A stretch of 64,000 nucleotides of DNA, from contig NC_079876.1 in the NCBI RefSeq assembly GCF_029227915.1, forward strand, positions 22,876,001 through 22,940,000, written 5' to 3'. Each line of letters opens with the position of its first letter. Position 1 is the stretch's first letter. Shown in pieces: positions 27,869 to 38,632 of this stretch. The translations under genes were made by a program, and so were the position numbers. The DNA is from Hydractinia symbiolongicarpus (lineage: Eukaryota > Cnidaria > Hydrozoa > Anthoathecata > Hydractiniidae). Below the pieces are notes generated by a model. It saw only the letters and a program-made list of their open reading frames with translations. It searched no databases and had not been told where the DNA came from.

Positions 27869-30809
27869 AAAGTGTAGTTAACAACAATTATTTGTACTAA
27901 AACAATAAATTATATCTAATTAATGATTTTTCTTCTTATTTACATTTCCTGAGGATAAATGCACAGAATAGTTTACCACATCTTCACTATTTTTTTACCA
28001 TTTTAAAGTTCAACAAAAACTGTTCCACACTTTCCAACGCGTTAGCACCTGACGACCTTGTTGTGCGAAAAATTAACGGTGTCGAACTTAAGAAATCTAG
28101 AAATTCAAAGTTTTGAAAAATATTAAAGATTATGAAACAGTGCCTATTCGAAAACTGGTACGTACTAAAAGAGTAGACACTTGCAAATAATAAGTTGCAT
28201 GTATTATCTCCTATCTTTCGTTGTCTGAAAATATAACTCCTATAAAAATAAGCTATAAATTAAAGTATAATATTCGACGATTAGGGATCTGCCAGTATGA
28301 CCAACAAAACTGTTGACAAAACACATGTTTTTTAAATTACAATATACTCACGGCAAAGTGCTCAGTTCAGCTACTTGAAAATGCAACAGGAGTTGATCCC
28401 CACTATATATGCTTAATTTCGTTGCTATTTCAGAAACAAAACAGAAGAACATAGTTTCTAATCTTCTTCTGGATTAGCTAATGATCTAGGCTCTCTTTGC
28501 CTTTATGGTCAGCTATATCACCACCAGATCCACTGTTTGGAAAGAAGGAACAACAACAAGTTCATTATACATTATGCAATTTATAGAGCAGTATTAGAAC
28601 AACAGTAGTAGAACACAGCACCGGGCATATATACATTATGCAATATGCAAAAGTAAAGATATCGGCGAAAGTGAAAACTTAGACCGACCGGGATTTGAAC
28701 CAGCGACCATTGACTTAACGCCAAATGAGCTATTGGTCCGATAGCAGAACGAGTTTGCAATTGCCTTTTTCTTACTACAGAATCTAGCCCAGATCTCTCT
28801 CTCTCTCCATATATATAGAGAGATAGTGAGATCTTAAGGGTTTTTTTATGACTAAGCAGTTTTGTTATTATATATGCTAAAAAAATTAGTGCTAAACTTA
28901 CGGAAACTCTTGTATTGATGCATGGAGGTATAAAAGGAGAGGAGATACATTTTCTTTAGAGCTATCGAAACCATGCGTGATGCAAAAACAGGTGCTGCAT
29001 TAAAGAGAACTAACTCATCTTTAAATTTTTCCGCGGGAGATTAATTTGATTATTTAAAAACGAATTGTGATTGGCTAATTCGGACCAACTGTAATTGATG
29101 CAAAAAGTCGCAAAGTGTTGTATGCAGATGTTTCTAGCTAAATTTGAAAAAAATTGCTTTAAAAATTATGAGGACGACTGGAAAATTAAAGTACAGTAGC
29201 TCACAAAAACTACGATCGCAATCTTTAAGTCTGTCTTTTAGATATTTAATCACACGGTCTCAAAATGTTAACAATTAAGTACATCATTCTATAAAAATGT
29301 TTCTTCTTTCACTCTTTCCCATTTATAATCGTATTCTTCTAGGTTAACTTTAGGTCATTTCTAAAACTCATGCTTTTTTTACTTACGATCTTAAATAATT
29401 ACAGAAACGAAAAAAAATCATTCAGCAAATCAAAACATTCATAATGGTTCTTGTCCGCGTTTTTTTTTCAAAGAATTTGCTTAAAAGTATGTCAAAAATA
29501 AAAGCCTATAATCCGTGCAAACATCAATGGATTGACCTGCCATTTTAAAGACGCTTTCTTAAATATCAACTGTGTCATGGTTGTAACGGCTTTACAATAA
29601 CGCACGTTTTTCTTACGTTCTAAGCCAGTTTTTGCAACACATATTTTTGATGTTTTTCCACTTTCTCTCAAAAATACAGAAGTTTTCTCGTGGTTTTAAT
29701 GCTCACATATCCTCTAAAGATGATTGGCCAATAAAATTTAACTAAATAAAACTCAGTCCTTAGGGATTATATATTTAAATGGCTTTTAAAAAACGTAAAC
29801 AAACGCAAGTATGCCGCAAATTCGTATATATCCAGTGAACTTTACATCTTGCATAACTTCAAAGGACACCACTTTGAATAGAAATTTGAATAGAATTTAA
29901 ATGGAAGATTCGTGAGTTGTATGTCCTGTTCTTTTCTACCTCCATGGTTGATAATTGCACGAGAACCGCTTGTTTAAAAAATCTAGGTAATTTTTTCGTA
30001 ACTTATTTTATCAGTCTCCGTTTGACCCAAATTAGTACAATTTATATATGCGGAGAAATTATCACTAACACTATCTTTTTCATGTGAAAGCCATATTTCT
30101 TTTAAAAAAATAAGTGGAAATGTTGTCAGTTTTGTGTGGTTTTATGAAATGATTGTTTACTAGATAGCACTGCAGGAGATAGCTAGAAGATCCAACATAA
30201 TGTTTCTTAACACCAAGAAATCGGAATAGTTAACGTAGGAAAAATTACGCTGGGTCGGAAAAGAATTCTCTGCAGTTACAATGCTGACCTCGCTTTTTAT
30301 TGGTGCCTTCCATTTGCTCACGTATTCATTATTAGGAAATCCTTTTTTATTTAATCTTTTGACCGAGAATGGTCTCACTTATCTGAACAAACATAATTAC
30401 CCTGTTAGTTAAAAAGGATAAAATTTATATGCTTTTTGGTTGATTTTAAGGTTGGGGTTTGCTGTGAAAAAGTTTTTTGTGTTTATTGGTTGATTTGAAT
30501 TTAGGGATTCGCTCTGACACATTGGTTTGCGTCTAAGCTTTTGTATGAGAAACTCATTTTTAGACCTTCAAATAAAGTTTAGTTAGGGTTTACTGAAACA
30601 ATAGTCATGAATATTACCATTATTAGCCAGCTGCATTATACATCGTAGCATTCAGCCTTTAACAAAATAACTTGAGAAGCTAGCTAACTAGCTATAATAT
30701 GAGCTATCACTGTAAAAATCCTTGCAATTTCAAGCAATTTAGTAAAAACAAAACACTTTGCTAACCTTTTACAATCACTCTGAAGAAAAGCACGGAGTAT
30801 AAGAGACGA
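27869..30809. other. Spacer of duplicated block A
   Basis: Large parts align with the spacer at 43990-45730: 27900-28130 with 43990-44350, 28450-28940 with 44360-44900, and 30520 onward with 45065 onward. About 1.5 kb near 28950-30480 is present only here. It contains a tRNA-like SINE remnant (28680-28745) and (CT)n/(TA)n tracts near 28795-28825. No supported gene; a 72-codon minus-strand ORF at 30160-30378 is unassigned. Confidence 0.55.
28680..28745 (-). repeat. tRNA-derived SINE-like remnant
   Basis: On the minus strand, TAGCTCATTTGG (A-box-like) is followed about 25 bases later by GGTTCAAATCCC (B-box-like). This is the spacing and sequence of a RNA polymerase III type-2 promoter derived from a tRNA. 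The paralog is at 44636-44700. It does not fold into an intact tRNA by eye, so I call it a SINE head. Confidence 0.5.
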
Positions 30810-30810
30810 G

Positions 30811-31066
30811 GTTGCCACATAGCCGGCACCGTTTTTCTTTCTGAGCTTTTAAGTTTAGGAAATCAGGAAATAACTGTGGGTACAAAAGACTAGGGGTAGT
30901 GAAAAACAGCCCACTTATTGACAATTTTATTTCAGCTGGTTGCCACATAGCCGGCACCGTCTTTCTTTCTGAGCTTTTAAGTTTAGGAAATCAGGAAATA
31001 ACGGTGGGTGCAAAAGACTAGGGGTAGTGGAAAACAGCGCACTTATTGACAATTTTATTTCAGCTG
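30811..31066. repeat. Tandem duplication of a 128-bp unit
   Basis: A unit beginning GTTGCCACATAGCCGGCACC occurs at 30811 and again at 30939 with only a few differences. The corresponding region of block B (about 45408-45600) has a single diverged unit, so the duplication followed the block duplication. Confidence 0.85.
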
Positions 31067-31189
31067 GTTGGGTTAAACTTACTTCTTCTGCTAGAGAAAA
31101 AGTACCCTACCTTTTGGTGCAAAAATATCAGTCATAATGTTTTGCGCTGATTTTAATTTTTCCATTTAAATTTTGAGCATCCTATTAAT

Positions 31190-31620
31190 TATCCTGGTAG
31201 AGTTCGCGTAGCAAAAGTGCTCCACAATTTCGCTTCGCAAAAGGCAGGGGACTAATACGTCTTTACAACAGCTTTACATCTTATTAAAATTATTTTACCT
31301 GGGCTTATCAGAAAATCCCGTTGATGTATGCCTCTTTTTATAAGAAATTTAAAGTAGATATAAATTTATATTATTATCTCTCTATTATAATTTATTACGA
31401 ATTTGACGAAATTGAATTTCAAGATTATAAAGCACCCGTTAGACAATATTAAGATTCTTTATCGCAATTTAACTGAATGAGGAAATGGTAACACCCTTGT
31501 AAAATATTAATGTAAAATCAAAATTAGCATTTATTTTTCATTACATTATTAATTGCAAAGTATTGCAACAGTAACAGCGATGCACGTGTTTAATGTGTTT
31601 TAAGGAGATAATTAATTACC
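31190..31620. repeat. Nearly identical segment shared with 45755-46175
   Basis: About 400 bases, including the upstream box of the next gene, match the block-B segment at 45755-46175 almost base for base. The rest of the two blocks has clearly more differences. This points to a recent exchange or gene conversion. Confidence 0.75.
31552..31590 (+). promoter_or_regulatory. Conserved upstream box of copy 3
   Basis: ATTGCAAAGTATTGCAACAG and then GATGCACGTGTTTAAT, including a CACGTG E-box. The TATA region seen in copies 1 and 4 is altered here (CTAAATATTT near 31627). Confidence 0.45.
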
Positions 31621-31682
31621 TCTATCTCTAAATATTTTCATAACTCTTCTTTAAGCAACATTGCATATTATCTCTTGCAATT

Positions 31683-34584
31683 ATGAAACTTACACTGTTA
31701 TTGTTAGGTGTTTGCATTGCTTTTGTTGCAGGTTAGCAACTTACATTGTAGCATTTTTTGTTTTTTTATATTTTTAATCTAACGTTAGTTTTGATTTATT
31801 TTCCAGGAAATGATATTCCAAGAAACGATGATGTTCATGATCAGGTATCAGGTAAAGTATATTTTTATCGCTTTTGTTGATTTGATTTTGTCTTTCAAAC
31901 CTTAAAGATAATTAACTCCTATATATACGGAGGTGTGGCACTCAAGGGCTAAAATATGCTGATATCAGCAGCAAAAATCTGAAAATCATAAGGCAGAACC
32001 ACATTTTTTCAAAGTTACCCAGGGTTCCCCGACGTTGTCCATCACATTGGCTAGCGCTGAAACTTGTGAACGAGACGCAGTTGGAAGCTAAGGAATCGTG
32101 GCTTCGAACTGAAGACATGCTGAGAAATGCCATGAGTCGTGCAAGGGAAAGGAGAGGAAGTCTTAAGTAATTTTTTTTCATTGGATTTACAAGAATTTGA
32201 GGTACCCCAGAATGAGAAGTAAAGAACAGAAACGCCTTTCTGATGTCTGATGATGAGGGATGGTCACATCTGGATAATATTTATTTTGTGATTTTAAGCT
32301 ACCTAGCTAATGCCATGCCAGCACTTCAGGGGCACATTTGTTATTAAATAATTAAGTGATAAAGTACAAGAGCTAAATATATTAGTTTTATGAGGCTAGC
32401 TATACAAAAGATTTTTCAAGGCATTCTGTCATTTTAAATAAAGATAGCTACTTGCTAGCAATTTGGACCTCCCATAACAGTGAACAGTCAAGACTTGAGT
32501 ATATAGCTAGTTAGGTGTGCAAGGCATTGCATTTTGGTTAAATATGTTGTCACGACAAACAGAAACCTATATTTCATAAATAAATTTCTGCAAATGTTCA
32601 GGTTTCTTTTATCGAACAGAAACCTGTTTTTCATAAATAAATATTTGTAGATTTTCAGGTTTCTTTTATGAAATAACAAAATTTTGGAAAGTATAGCCAG
32701 AAGTAATATTCGCTTGGAGCCGGAAGACGTAAAGTCTCTGTCCAGGTTAAGACTTAGTAAAGGGTAAACTGTGTCATACGGAGGACACTTAGTGTAATGT
32801 GTTAAATATCCAGTGGAGTGCTTATAGCATAAAGGTATAATACATTTTTCATAAACCAACATTTACAGGACTTATGATGAAGCCTATTGTTACTTCTGCA
32901 AAGCAAATACAGTTGTTTAGCATTTTTCATTTTGCATAATAAGTTCCTGTAGATATTCAAAAATTAATTGTGAGTGGCACCAGGCTGAGCGATTAGTGCA
33001 AGTAAACGTGTTGCAGATCCAGGTGGACAAAAAAATAACTTCTAACAACTTTGTATTTATAGAGCTGGATAAGGTATATGGTCCTAAACCTGGGACACAT
33101 TTTATCTGTTTGAATTATTTTAAATCCTGAGAATCACTTTGAATGTTATCTGTACACATGGCTTGTCAAAATAATATGCTTTCAAAAGAGGTTTATCGGC
33201 GTCCCCAAAAATGGCTAAATTCAGGAACTCAAGAACTATAATAGTAGCAAAAAAATTTTTTGGGTTCATTTCATCAAACTGGTCTAAAAACATATAATAC
33301 TAAGTTTCAAGTCATTATTTCAATTTTTACTGAAGTAATAGGACTTTTACTTATTATAGTTTTAGCATAGTTTTTCATACTGCTGACACCAAAATGGCTG
33401 CAGGGACTAATCGGTTTGAAATTAATTTATATTATTTTTATAACAACCTTTTTCTATTTATGTGTTTTTATTTTCCTGCAAAAGTTGTTCCATAGCTTAT
33501 GTATATCACATTATGATAAGTTACTGTGCGACATGGATTTTAAACCTTATAAATTTCCAGCGAGAAATTTGAAAACTAATAAATGACAAAATCGCAAAAA
33601 TTCATCTTAAAAATTTTCAATTTTTGTTAATGTGAAAGTAATCCACTTGAAAAGGTTTCTGAGGTTTTTTATGAAGAAATCTTCCATATTACCCATATGG
33701 GGTAACTTGATGAACAATGAGATTTCCCGCAGGTGTTCTGTAGTATGTGTAATATAATTTTAAAAACTGCAATGTAATTTTCCTCTTAAGTTTTGATTTT
33801 AAACCCAGCTAAAAAGCTCAGCCTTGTCCTTTCATACTTAGTCTAGCTAGCTATAGCGAAAAAATTTAATATTTAAACTTGACCTATTTTACTGAGTATT
33901 AAGTAATAAATGCTAGTTGAATCCTTAATGTAGCTATATAGGGTAGCTAAGCTACCTGTAAGAACAACAAAACAACGTCGAGACTGTTCTCTTTTGTAAA
34001 CAAACCCAGTGGTATTTTTGTAATAAGTACCAAAATTTATGTGTGCATTTCTTGCGCTTATGAGTGTAATCAAAGTGCCCTGTACGTAAATCCTAAAAAT
34101 TTATGTCATTGGCTCACTCTTTACGAATGACACCACATAACAAAAAAAACCGTGCTTTGCTATTTCCCTTAACCTCTACCGAGATTTGGTTGTGATATAT
34201 ATCAGAATTAATTGTCTTTAAAGCGAATTCAGTATTTTATTTGTTTCGCATGTTCTTAACATTACTATTTACACTAAGTTTATTATAGATGAACCAGAAA
34301 CACAAGAAGATAATCCTCTTGAGGAGAATTTTGAAGACGAAGAAAATAATCTTGAAAATGATGACGACTGTGATGATGATGACGAGATGAGCGATCCTAA
34401 TGCATCAAATGACGGAAAATGTTATCGAAGACGCTACCGAAGACACTATCGTTATGGTCATGGCTATGGTGGATACGGATATGGAGGAAGGTATGGATAC
34501 GGCGGAACATACCACCGTGGACGTCGCCATGGTTACGGAGGGAGATACGGTTACAGAGGACGGTACAGAAACAAAGATGATTAA
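31683..34584 (+). CDS. Secreted acidic/RY-YGG-rich prepropeptide, copy 3 (intact, long intron)
   Basis: Exons 31683-31731, 31807-31851 and 34289-34584 sum to 390 bases (129 residues plus stop). They have the same sizes and phases for exons 1 and 2 as copies 1 and 4. The signal peptide is MKLTLLLLGVCIAFVA. The acidic part ends DDDCDDDDEMSDPNASNDGK, followed by Cys and YRRRYRRHYRYGHGYGGYG. It has fewer RYGYGG repeats than its paralogs and ends RYRNKDD. Intron 2 is 2437 bases against 83 in copies 1 and 4, because of inserted repeats. The usual TATA motif is degraded, so expression may differ. The function inference is as for copy 1. Confidence 0.75.
31916..32170 (+). other. Unassigned coding-like fragment inside copy-3 intron 2
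   Basis: Eighty-four codons are open to TAA at 32168-32170, with a protein-like tail: HWLALKLVNETQLEAKESWL and then RTEDMLRNAMSRARERRGSLK. There is no start codon near its 5' end. The charged, probably helical composition suggests the end of a transposon protein or a captured exon within the inserted DNA. I cannot name the family. Confidence 0.3.
32553..34222. repeat. Dispersed repeat in copy-3 intron 2 (partner at 52498-53823)
   Basis: About 1.3 kb aligns with 52498-53823, including TTTCATAAATAAATTT blocks, GTGGCACCAGGCTGAGC and the segment CTCACTCTTTACGAATGACA near the end. About 33710-34080 is extra in this copy. No transposase is seen. In the other location it lies just upstream of a dead member of the same gene family. 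Confidence 0.7.
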
Positions 34585-35272
34585 AACGTGTAGCTAATAA
34601 CAATTCCTTGTAATAGAATAATTTTCTCTACTTGTTGGTCTTCTTTTTTGATACATTCCTTAAGAACGATCGTACAAAATAGTTTATCACGTCATCACCG
34701 TATTTGCACATTCTTCTGCTGATCTATTCTATTCTTATGGATCCTTTAAATTCAGAACAATGCAAGATTCACTAAAACAACGGACTAAGTGGATTAACCG
34801 TCAAACATTTGTAACGAAATGCTCCACCCTTTTCAGTACAACTGCTCTTGAGAACGTGGTTGGTGTGAAAATTGTTCCTCTTGTTTTGTCAATAAATTGC
34901 AATAAATTCTTTTTAAATCGATGCGTATTCTAACAATTTAATATAATATAATTCTTATCTTCCTTAATTTTGGACAAAAAATTTCTAAGGAACAAGATAT
35001 TTTAAGTTAAAACATAATTATAGAAGATAATGGATGAGCCAGAAAGGTCACAGAAACTGTCGTCCGTGATGGGTAGCTAACAGTCTGCTAAAAACACATA
35101 TTTATTACATTCCAAATGCACTGCATGTAAAATGACCTGATCGGATAACTTGAACCGGCCCTGAGTAGCTGCAAATCCATTACTTTGGAATAGCAGCAAA
35201 AAACGTTTTTTTATTTTCAGTGGGTTTTGCTAACAGGAGTAAGAAAAAAAGAATTTGCTCATTTACTATAGA
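34585..35272. other. Intergenic, 3' of copy 3
   Basis: It has an AATAGA-type poly(A) signal near 34615 and no further gene. Nothing resembling exons 2 or 3 of the orphan exon at 35648 is visible here on the minus strand. Confidence 0.45.
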
Positions 35273-35549
35273 TCTCTTATAATAATACGAAGAGTGTGTC
35301 CGTGTTTCTGTAACATCCAAAGTGGATGTAGCCGAATTTCAGCCGAAAAATGCATATCTCAAATGCCAATCAACAAACTCAACTTACTTTGATTAGCGGT
35401 TCTAGCTGTGCACAATAGAGGCCACAAGTAAATAAATTTTAAAAAAAAGATTTTTGAGTGTGTTAACGTTCCTCATCAAAATTCGAGAAACGATTCTTTT
35501 GCACTTTTATCCTGCCTAAGTGGATTTTTCCCTGGGCTTCATCAACTAG
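35273..35549 (+). mobile_element. Short Helitron-like element with both ends
   Basis: It starts TCTCTTATAATAATACG after an A and ends GTGGATTTTTCCCTGGGC, then CTAG followed by T. This is the A|TC-CTAG|T arrangement expected for Helitrons, with a (partly decayed) hairpin about 10 bases before the end. At 277 bp it is non-autonomous. It lies where intron 1 of the orphan peptide exon would be. Confidence 0.65.
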
Positions 35550-35647
35550 TTGTTTGTAGGTGCTACATTTTGTAAGAATAACGGAATAAAACATACTTTA
35601 AATAATAACAACGAGGAATTAGAAACATAGAAGTTATTATTAATAAC

Positions 35648-35696
35648 CTGCAGCAAAGGCAATACAAATACCCAATAATAACAGTGCAAGCTTCAT
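35648..35696 (-). pseudogene. Orphan exon 1 of the peptide family (copy 5)
   Basis: The 49-base exon encodes MKLALLLLGICIAFAA and ends in G at a donor GTTATT, exactly like exon 1 of the intact genes. It has a TATA box upstream (TATAAATA, 35763-35772 complement) and the upstream box. No exon 2 or 3 follows on the minus strand; a Helitron copy lies 99 bases downstream. The gene is cut off, unless exons lie in sequence I failed to recognise. Confidence 0.7.
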
Positions 35697-35758
35697 ACTT
35701 GCAGGATATGATTCGCAACTGTTGCCTGAAGGAAGGTTATGAAAGTATTATGAAAATG

Positions 35759-35774
35759 GTCTATATTTATACAG
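35759..35774 (-). promoter_or_regulatory. TATA box of the orphan exon 1
   Basis: On the minus strand TGTATAAATATAGACC lies about 65 bases before the ATG, as in the intact genes. A (GA)n tract flanks it. Confidence 0.45.
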
Positions 35775-35829
35775 AGAGAGAGTGTACTCATTAAACTGTA
35801 ATTTCCTGTAGCAGGCCGCTTTCCCCTAA

Positions 35830-35865
35830 ATTAACGCACGGGGGTTCTGATGGTGTTGCAAAATA
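35830..35865 (-). promoter_or_regulatory. Conserved upstream box of the orphan exon
   Basis: On the minus strand, ATTTTGCAACACCATCAGAA and then CGTGCGTTAATT. This is almost the same as the box of copy 1 (24473-24510), the other minus-strand member. Confidence 0.45.
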
Positions 35866-36082
35866 TCATGATCCAAATATTATCAAAGCTCTTTAATTTT
35901 TAGATACATTATTAATTTACAATAATAAACAAAGATAAGTAATCACCGATAGCTAATAACGTCTATAAAAAAATGTAATCAGAGTTTCAGAAAAAGACAT
36001 AATAAATCTAAATTAAAATGTTTACAAATTTTATCGACTTTTTAAGAAAACGGATTGCTCAACATGTTTACAAGACGTGTTG

Positions 36083-36304
36083 TTAAATGGTTGTAATACT
36101 ACCAGTATTATCTATATTGTATGTAGCTACTTTAACTTTCTGTTCAGCCATAACCATATAGGACAAGCGGCAGGTGTGATACAATCTTTTTTGCTTAGCG
36201 TACAGCATGAGAATAGGATTGATATCTTTGGGTGCTTTATTTGCACTAGGACCTAATTCAAAGATAGCAATACCAACCGAAGGAGCTATCCTTGGTAAAT
36301 ACAT
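36083..36304. other. Two-strand open segment, possible exon
   Basis: The minus strand is open for 73 codons and ends SMYLPRIA-type reversed context near the upper boundary, reading VGIAIFELGPSANKAPKDIN within it. The plus strand from ATG 36207 encodes MRIGLISLGALFALGPNSKI, signal-peptide-like, up to a possible donor at about 36295 (G|GTAAAT). Both cannot be judged without partner exons. The plus reading resembles a secretory first exon; the minus one resembles a terminal exon. Identity is unknown. Confidence 0.2.
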
Positions 36305-36328
36305 TTCAATTTTATTATTATAATAATA

Positions 36329-36790
36329 CTAGTCGATAAAGCCCGTGGAAAAATCCACTGAGGCAGGATAAAAATGAAAAAGCAGCATCATTTGAATTTT
36401 AATGACCTCAGCAATTCACCCACAAAAAAAATTATATTTGTGTTGCCTCTATTGTGTAGAGCTTAAACTGCTGATCAAGAAAATGCATATGATCATGTGC
36501 TTTTGATGAACGGTTAATTAAAAGGGTTTAAAGATTTTGCTGACGTCACCAATGGCCCGTCAAAACCCCCAATTTTTTTGTTAGAAATTTGTATACTTAG
36601 TGTCTTTATCGTATAGATCTTGAAACGCTGATCAAGAAAATATATAGGATCATGTACTTTTGACAAACGGTTGCAGAGATGTTAGGGTTTGAAGGTTTTT
36701 TGATGACGTCATCAACCCGTCCATTCCGAAACGGATATGGCACCCGGGTTTCGAAAACTTACCCAAATTCACGAGTTACTTTGGTTTTCA
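36329..36790 (-). mobile_element. Helitron-like element, 5'-truncated
   Basis: The 3' end (CTAG at 36329-36332, after an A) is followed by GATAAAGCCCGTGGAAAAAT, the hairpin end, and by the GATGACGTCATC and GATCAAGAAAAT blocks of this family. No 5' terminus is found, so the copy is truncated at about 36790. Confidence 0.6.
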
Positions 36791-37245
36791 ATGTTCAACT
36801 GAGCTACACACACTAACGGTAATGTTACATTAAACCATTGAGACAAGGATATCCTCTAAAGCCAATATTCACAACAAGTTAACTAATGTTAATGCATGTA
36901 GGACATCAGAGCTACTTTACCGGGTTATGAAATGCAATACTAGTTAGAGTGTCAAAATTTCTCAAAATATGATAAAATTCGTATTTAGTATTACATTTTA
37001 TTTTAGTATCAGTATAAGCCCAGAAAAAATCGTTCTACAAAAAAATTGTTTTTGTTCATATCTGTTTAAAATTTACAATTTTTCTTTACAAAAGATTTAT
37101 TAGCGTTCGCTAAAATGCACAAACCTTACACAAAAGTATACCCAACACAGATTTATTTGTTACGCTCATTTGATCAAACGCTTCTTTAAGGAAATTTCTT
37201 ATTTTTCTTAAAAATGGAAATGAGCTAATGGTTTTTACGATTTAA
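36791..37245. other. Intergenic
   Basis: AT-rich, no gene seen. It ends at the 5' truncation point of the LINE fragment. Confidence 0.4.
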
Positions 37246-38355
37246 ATGGATTATTCACTTAGTGATGAATTTAGTGTAAATGTTGGTGTACATCAGGGTT
37301 CTGTACTTAGTCCTTTGTTGTTTATTCTAGTCTTAGAAGCGCTGTCGATGGAGTTCAGAACAGGTTGTCCATGGGATTTATTGTATGCAGATGATTTGGT
37401 TCTCATAGCAGAGTCGATGGAAGAATTAGTTGAAAAGTTTGAGAAGTGGAAGAAAGGACTAGAAGAGAAAGGGCTAAAGGTAAACACAGCAAACTCTAAA
37501 GTCATGATTAGTAGCATTGCAGCCAAGTGTGACCTTGTAGTTGGAAAGTGGCCTTGTGGAGTTTGCAGGAAAGGGGTTGGTAGTAACTCAATTTTTTGTC
37601 AGACTTGCAAGCATTGGGTACATAAGAAGTGCAGTAGTATTAGTGGTAGGTTAAGAGCTGACATTCAGTTTGTATGCAAGCGTTGCAAAGGTGAGATTAT
37701 AGAGAATGAAGTATTTCCAGCTTTAATGATGTACAACAGTGGCTCGTTAGAGATAGTTGAGAACTTCTGTTACTTAGGTGATATGTTGGGCAGTGAAGGG
37801 GGTGTTGGAAGAAGTGTTACTTGCAGGATAGGTTCTGCTTGGAAAAAGTTCAGAGAGTTACTTCCTTTGTTGACTAGCAGAGCCCTATCAATTGAGGTAA
37901 AAGGTAGGTTGTATGAGGCCTGTGTAAGAAGTGTCATGTTGTACGGTAGTGAGACATGGGCAGTGAAGCAGGAAGATCTTGACCGTTTAGAAAGGAATGA
38001 TATGAGAATGGTTAGGTGGATGTGTAACGCCAGTCTGAGAGACAGAAAGAGTTCAGATGAGCTAAGAAGCAGGCTATGTCTCCGTAGAATTAAAGGTGTT
38101 ATCCAGATAAGAAGATTGAATTGGCTGGGGCACTTGGAAAGAATGGAGGAGGATAATTGGGTAAGAAAGTGTAGAGACTTGATAGTTCCTGGGGAAAAGC
38201 CCAGAGGCAGACCGAGAAAGACTTGGCAGGAGGTTATAAGGACAGACTTGATAGAGAGGAAGTTGAGTTTAGGTCTAACACAGTCTAGATCAGATTGGAA
38301 GAGGGTCATTAAAATACCCCGTCCAACCCATGCTAGCATGGAAAACGGACGTTAA
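37246..38355 (+). CDS. LINE reverse transcriptase fragment with PHD-type finger
   Basis: An uninterrupted 369-codon frame covers the 3' part of a non-LTR retrotransposon reverse transcriptase. GVHQGSVLSPLLFILVLEAL and LLYADDLVLIAE (the YADD active-site box) are RT palm motifs. A Cys4-His-Cys3 finger follows (CGVC, FCQTC, HWVHKKC, VCKRC), which is PHD-like. Then comes the thumb and tail region with LYGSETWAVKQEDLDRLE, LNWLGHLERM and RGRPRKTW. The endonuclease and the first RT motifs are missing, so it is 5'-truncated, as is usual for LINE insertions. The lack of stops suggests a recent insertion. Its 3' tail ends in GATGATGATGATGAC. It resembles RTE-type elements, but the clade is not certain. 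Confidence 0.85.
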   Translation: MDYSLSDEFSVNVGVHQGSVLSPLLFILVLEALSMEFRTGCPWDLLYADDLVLIAESMEELVEKFEKWKKGLEEKGLKVNTANSKVMISSIAAKCDLVVGKWPCGVCRKGVGSNSIFCQTCKHWVHKKCSSISGRLRADIQFVCKRCKGEIIENEVFPALMMYNSGSLEIVENFCYLGDMLGSEGGVGRSVTCRIGSAWKKFRELLPLLTSRALSIEVKGRLYEACVRSVMLYGSETWAVKQEDLDRLERNDMRMVRWMCNASLRDRKSSDELRSRLCLRRIKGVIQIRRLNWLGHLERMEEDNWVRKCRDLIVPGEKPRGRPRKTWQEVIRTDLIERKLSLGLTQSRSDWKRVIKIPRPTHASMENGR

Positions 38356-38524
38356 GCCGAGAATGATGATGATGACTACCCGCAAATATATTTCTGGAGA
38401 TTTGCAAAAAGTAAATTTTGCAATACATAACGTATTTTTACATTTACATTATATTTTCCATTTTACTTTGATCGCCAATATAAACACAAATGTTTGCAAA
38501 AACTACGCCTAACAACGGCTAGAC

Positions 38525-38632
38525 AGGATACCTGTCTCTCTTTTCTGCTCTCGCGCTTCAATGTCTGTCCTGCTTTTTTAATCCTGCTTTTTTTTAGCGC
38601 GCTATCGCTGAAAAGAGAGACAGGAATAACCT
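38525..38632. repeat. Small foldback element
   Basis: AGGATACCTGTCTCTCTTTT and its near-complement (GAAAAGAGAGACAGGAATAA) surround about 65 bases. This resembles a tiny MITE. Confidence 0.55.

Noticed and set aside
31942-32181. 79-codon minus-strand ORF
   Set aside because: Antisense of the better-looking plus-strand fragment 31916-32170, with no motif of its own.
37770-38339. 189-codon minus-strand ORF
   Set aside because: Antisense shadow of the LINE reverse transcriptase frame.
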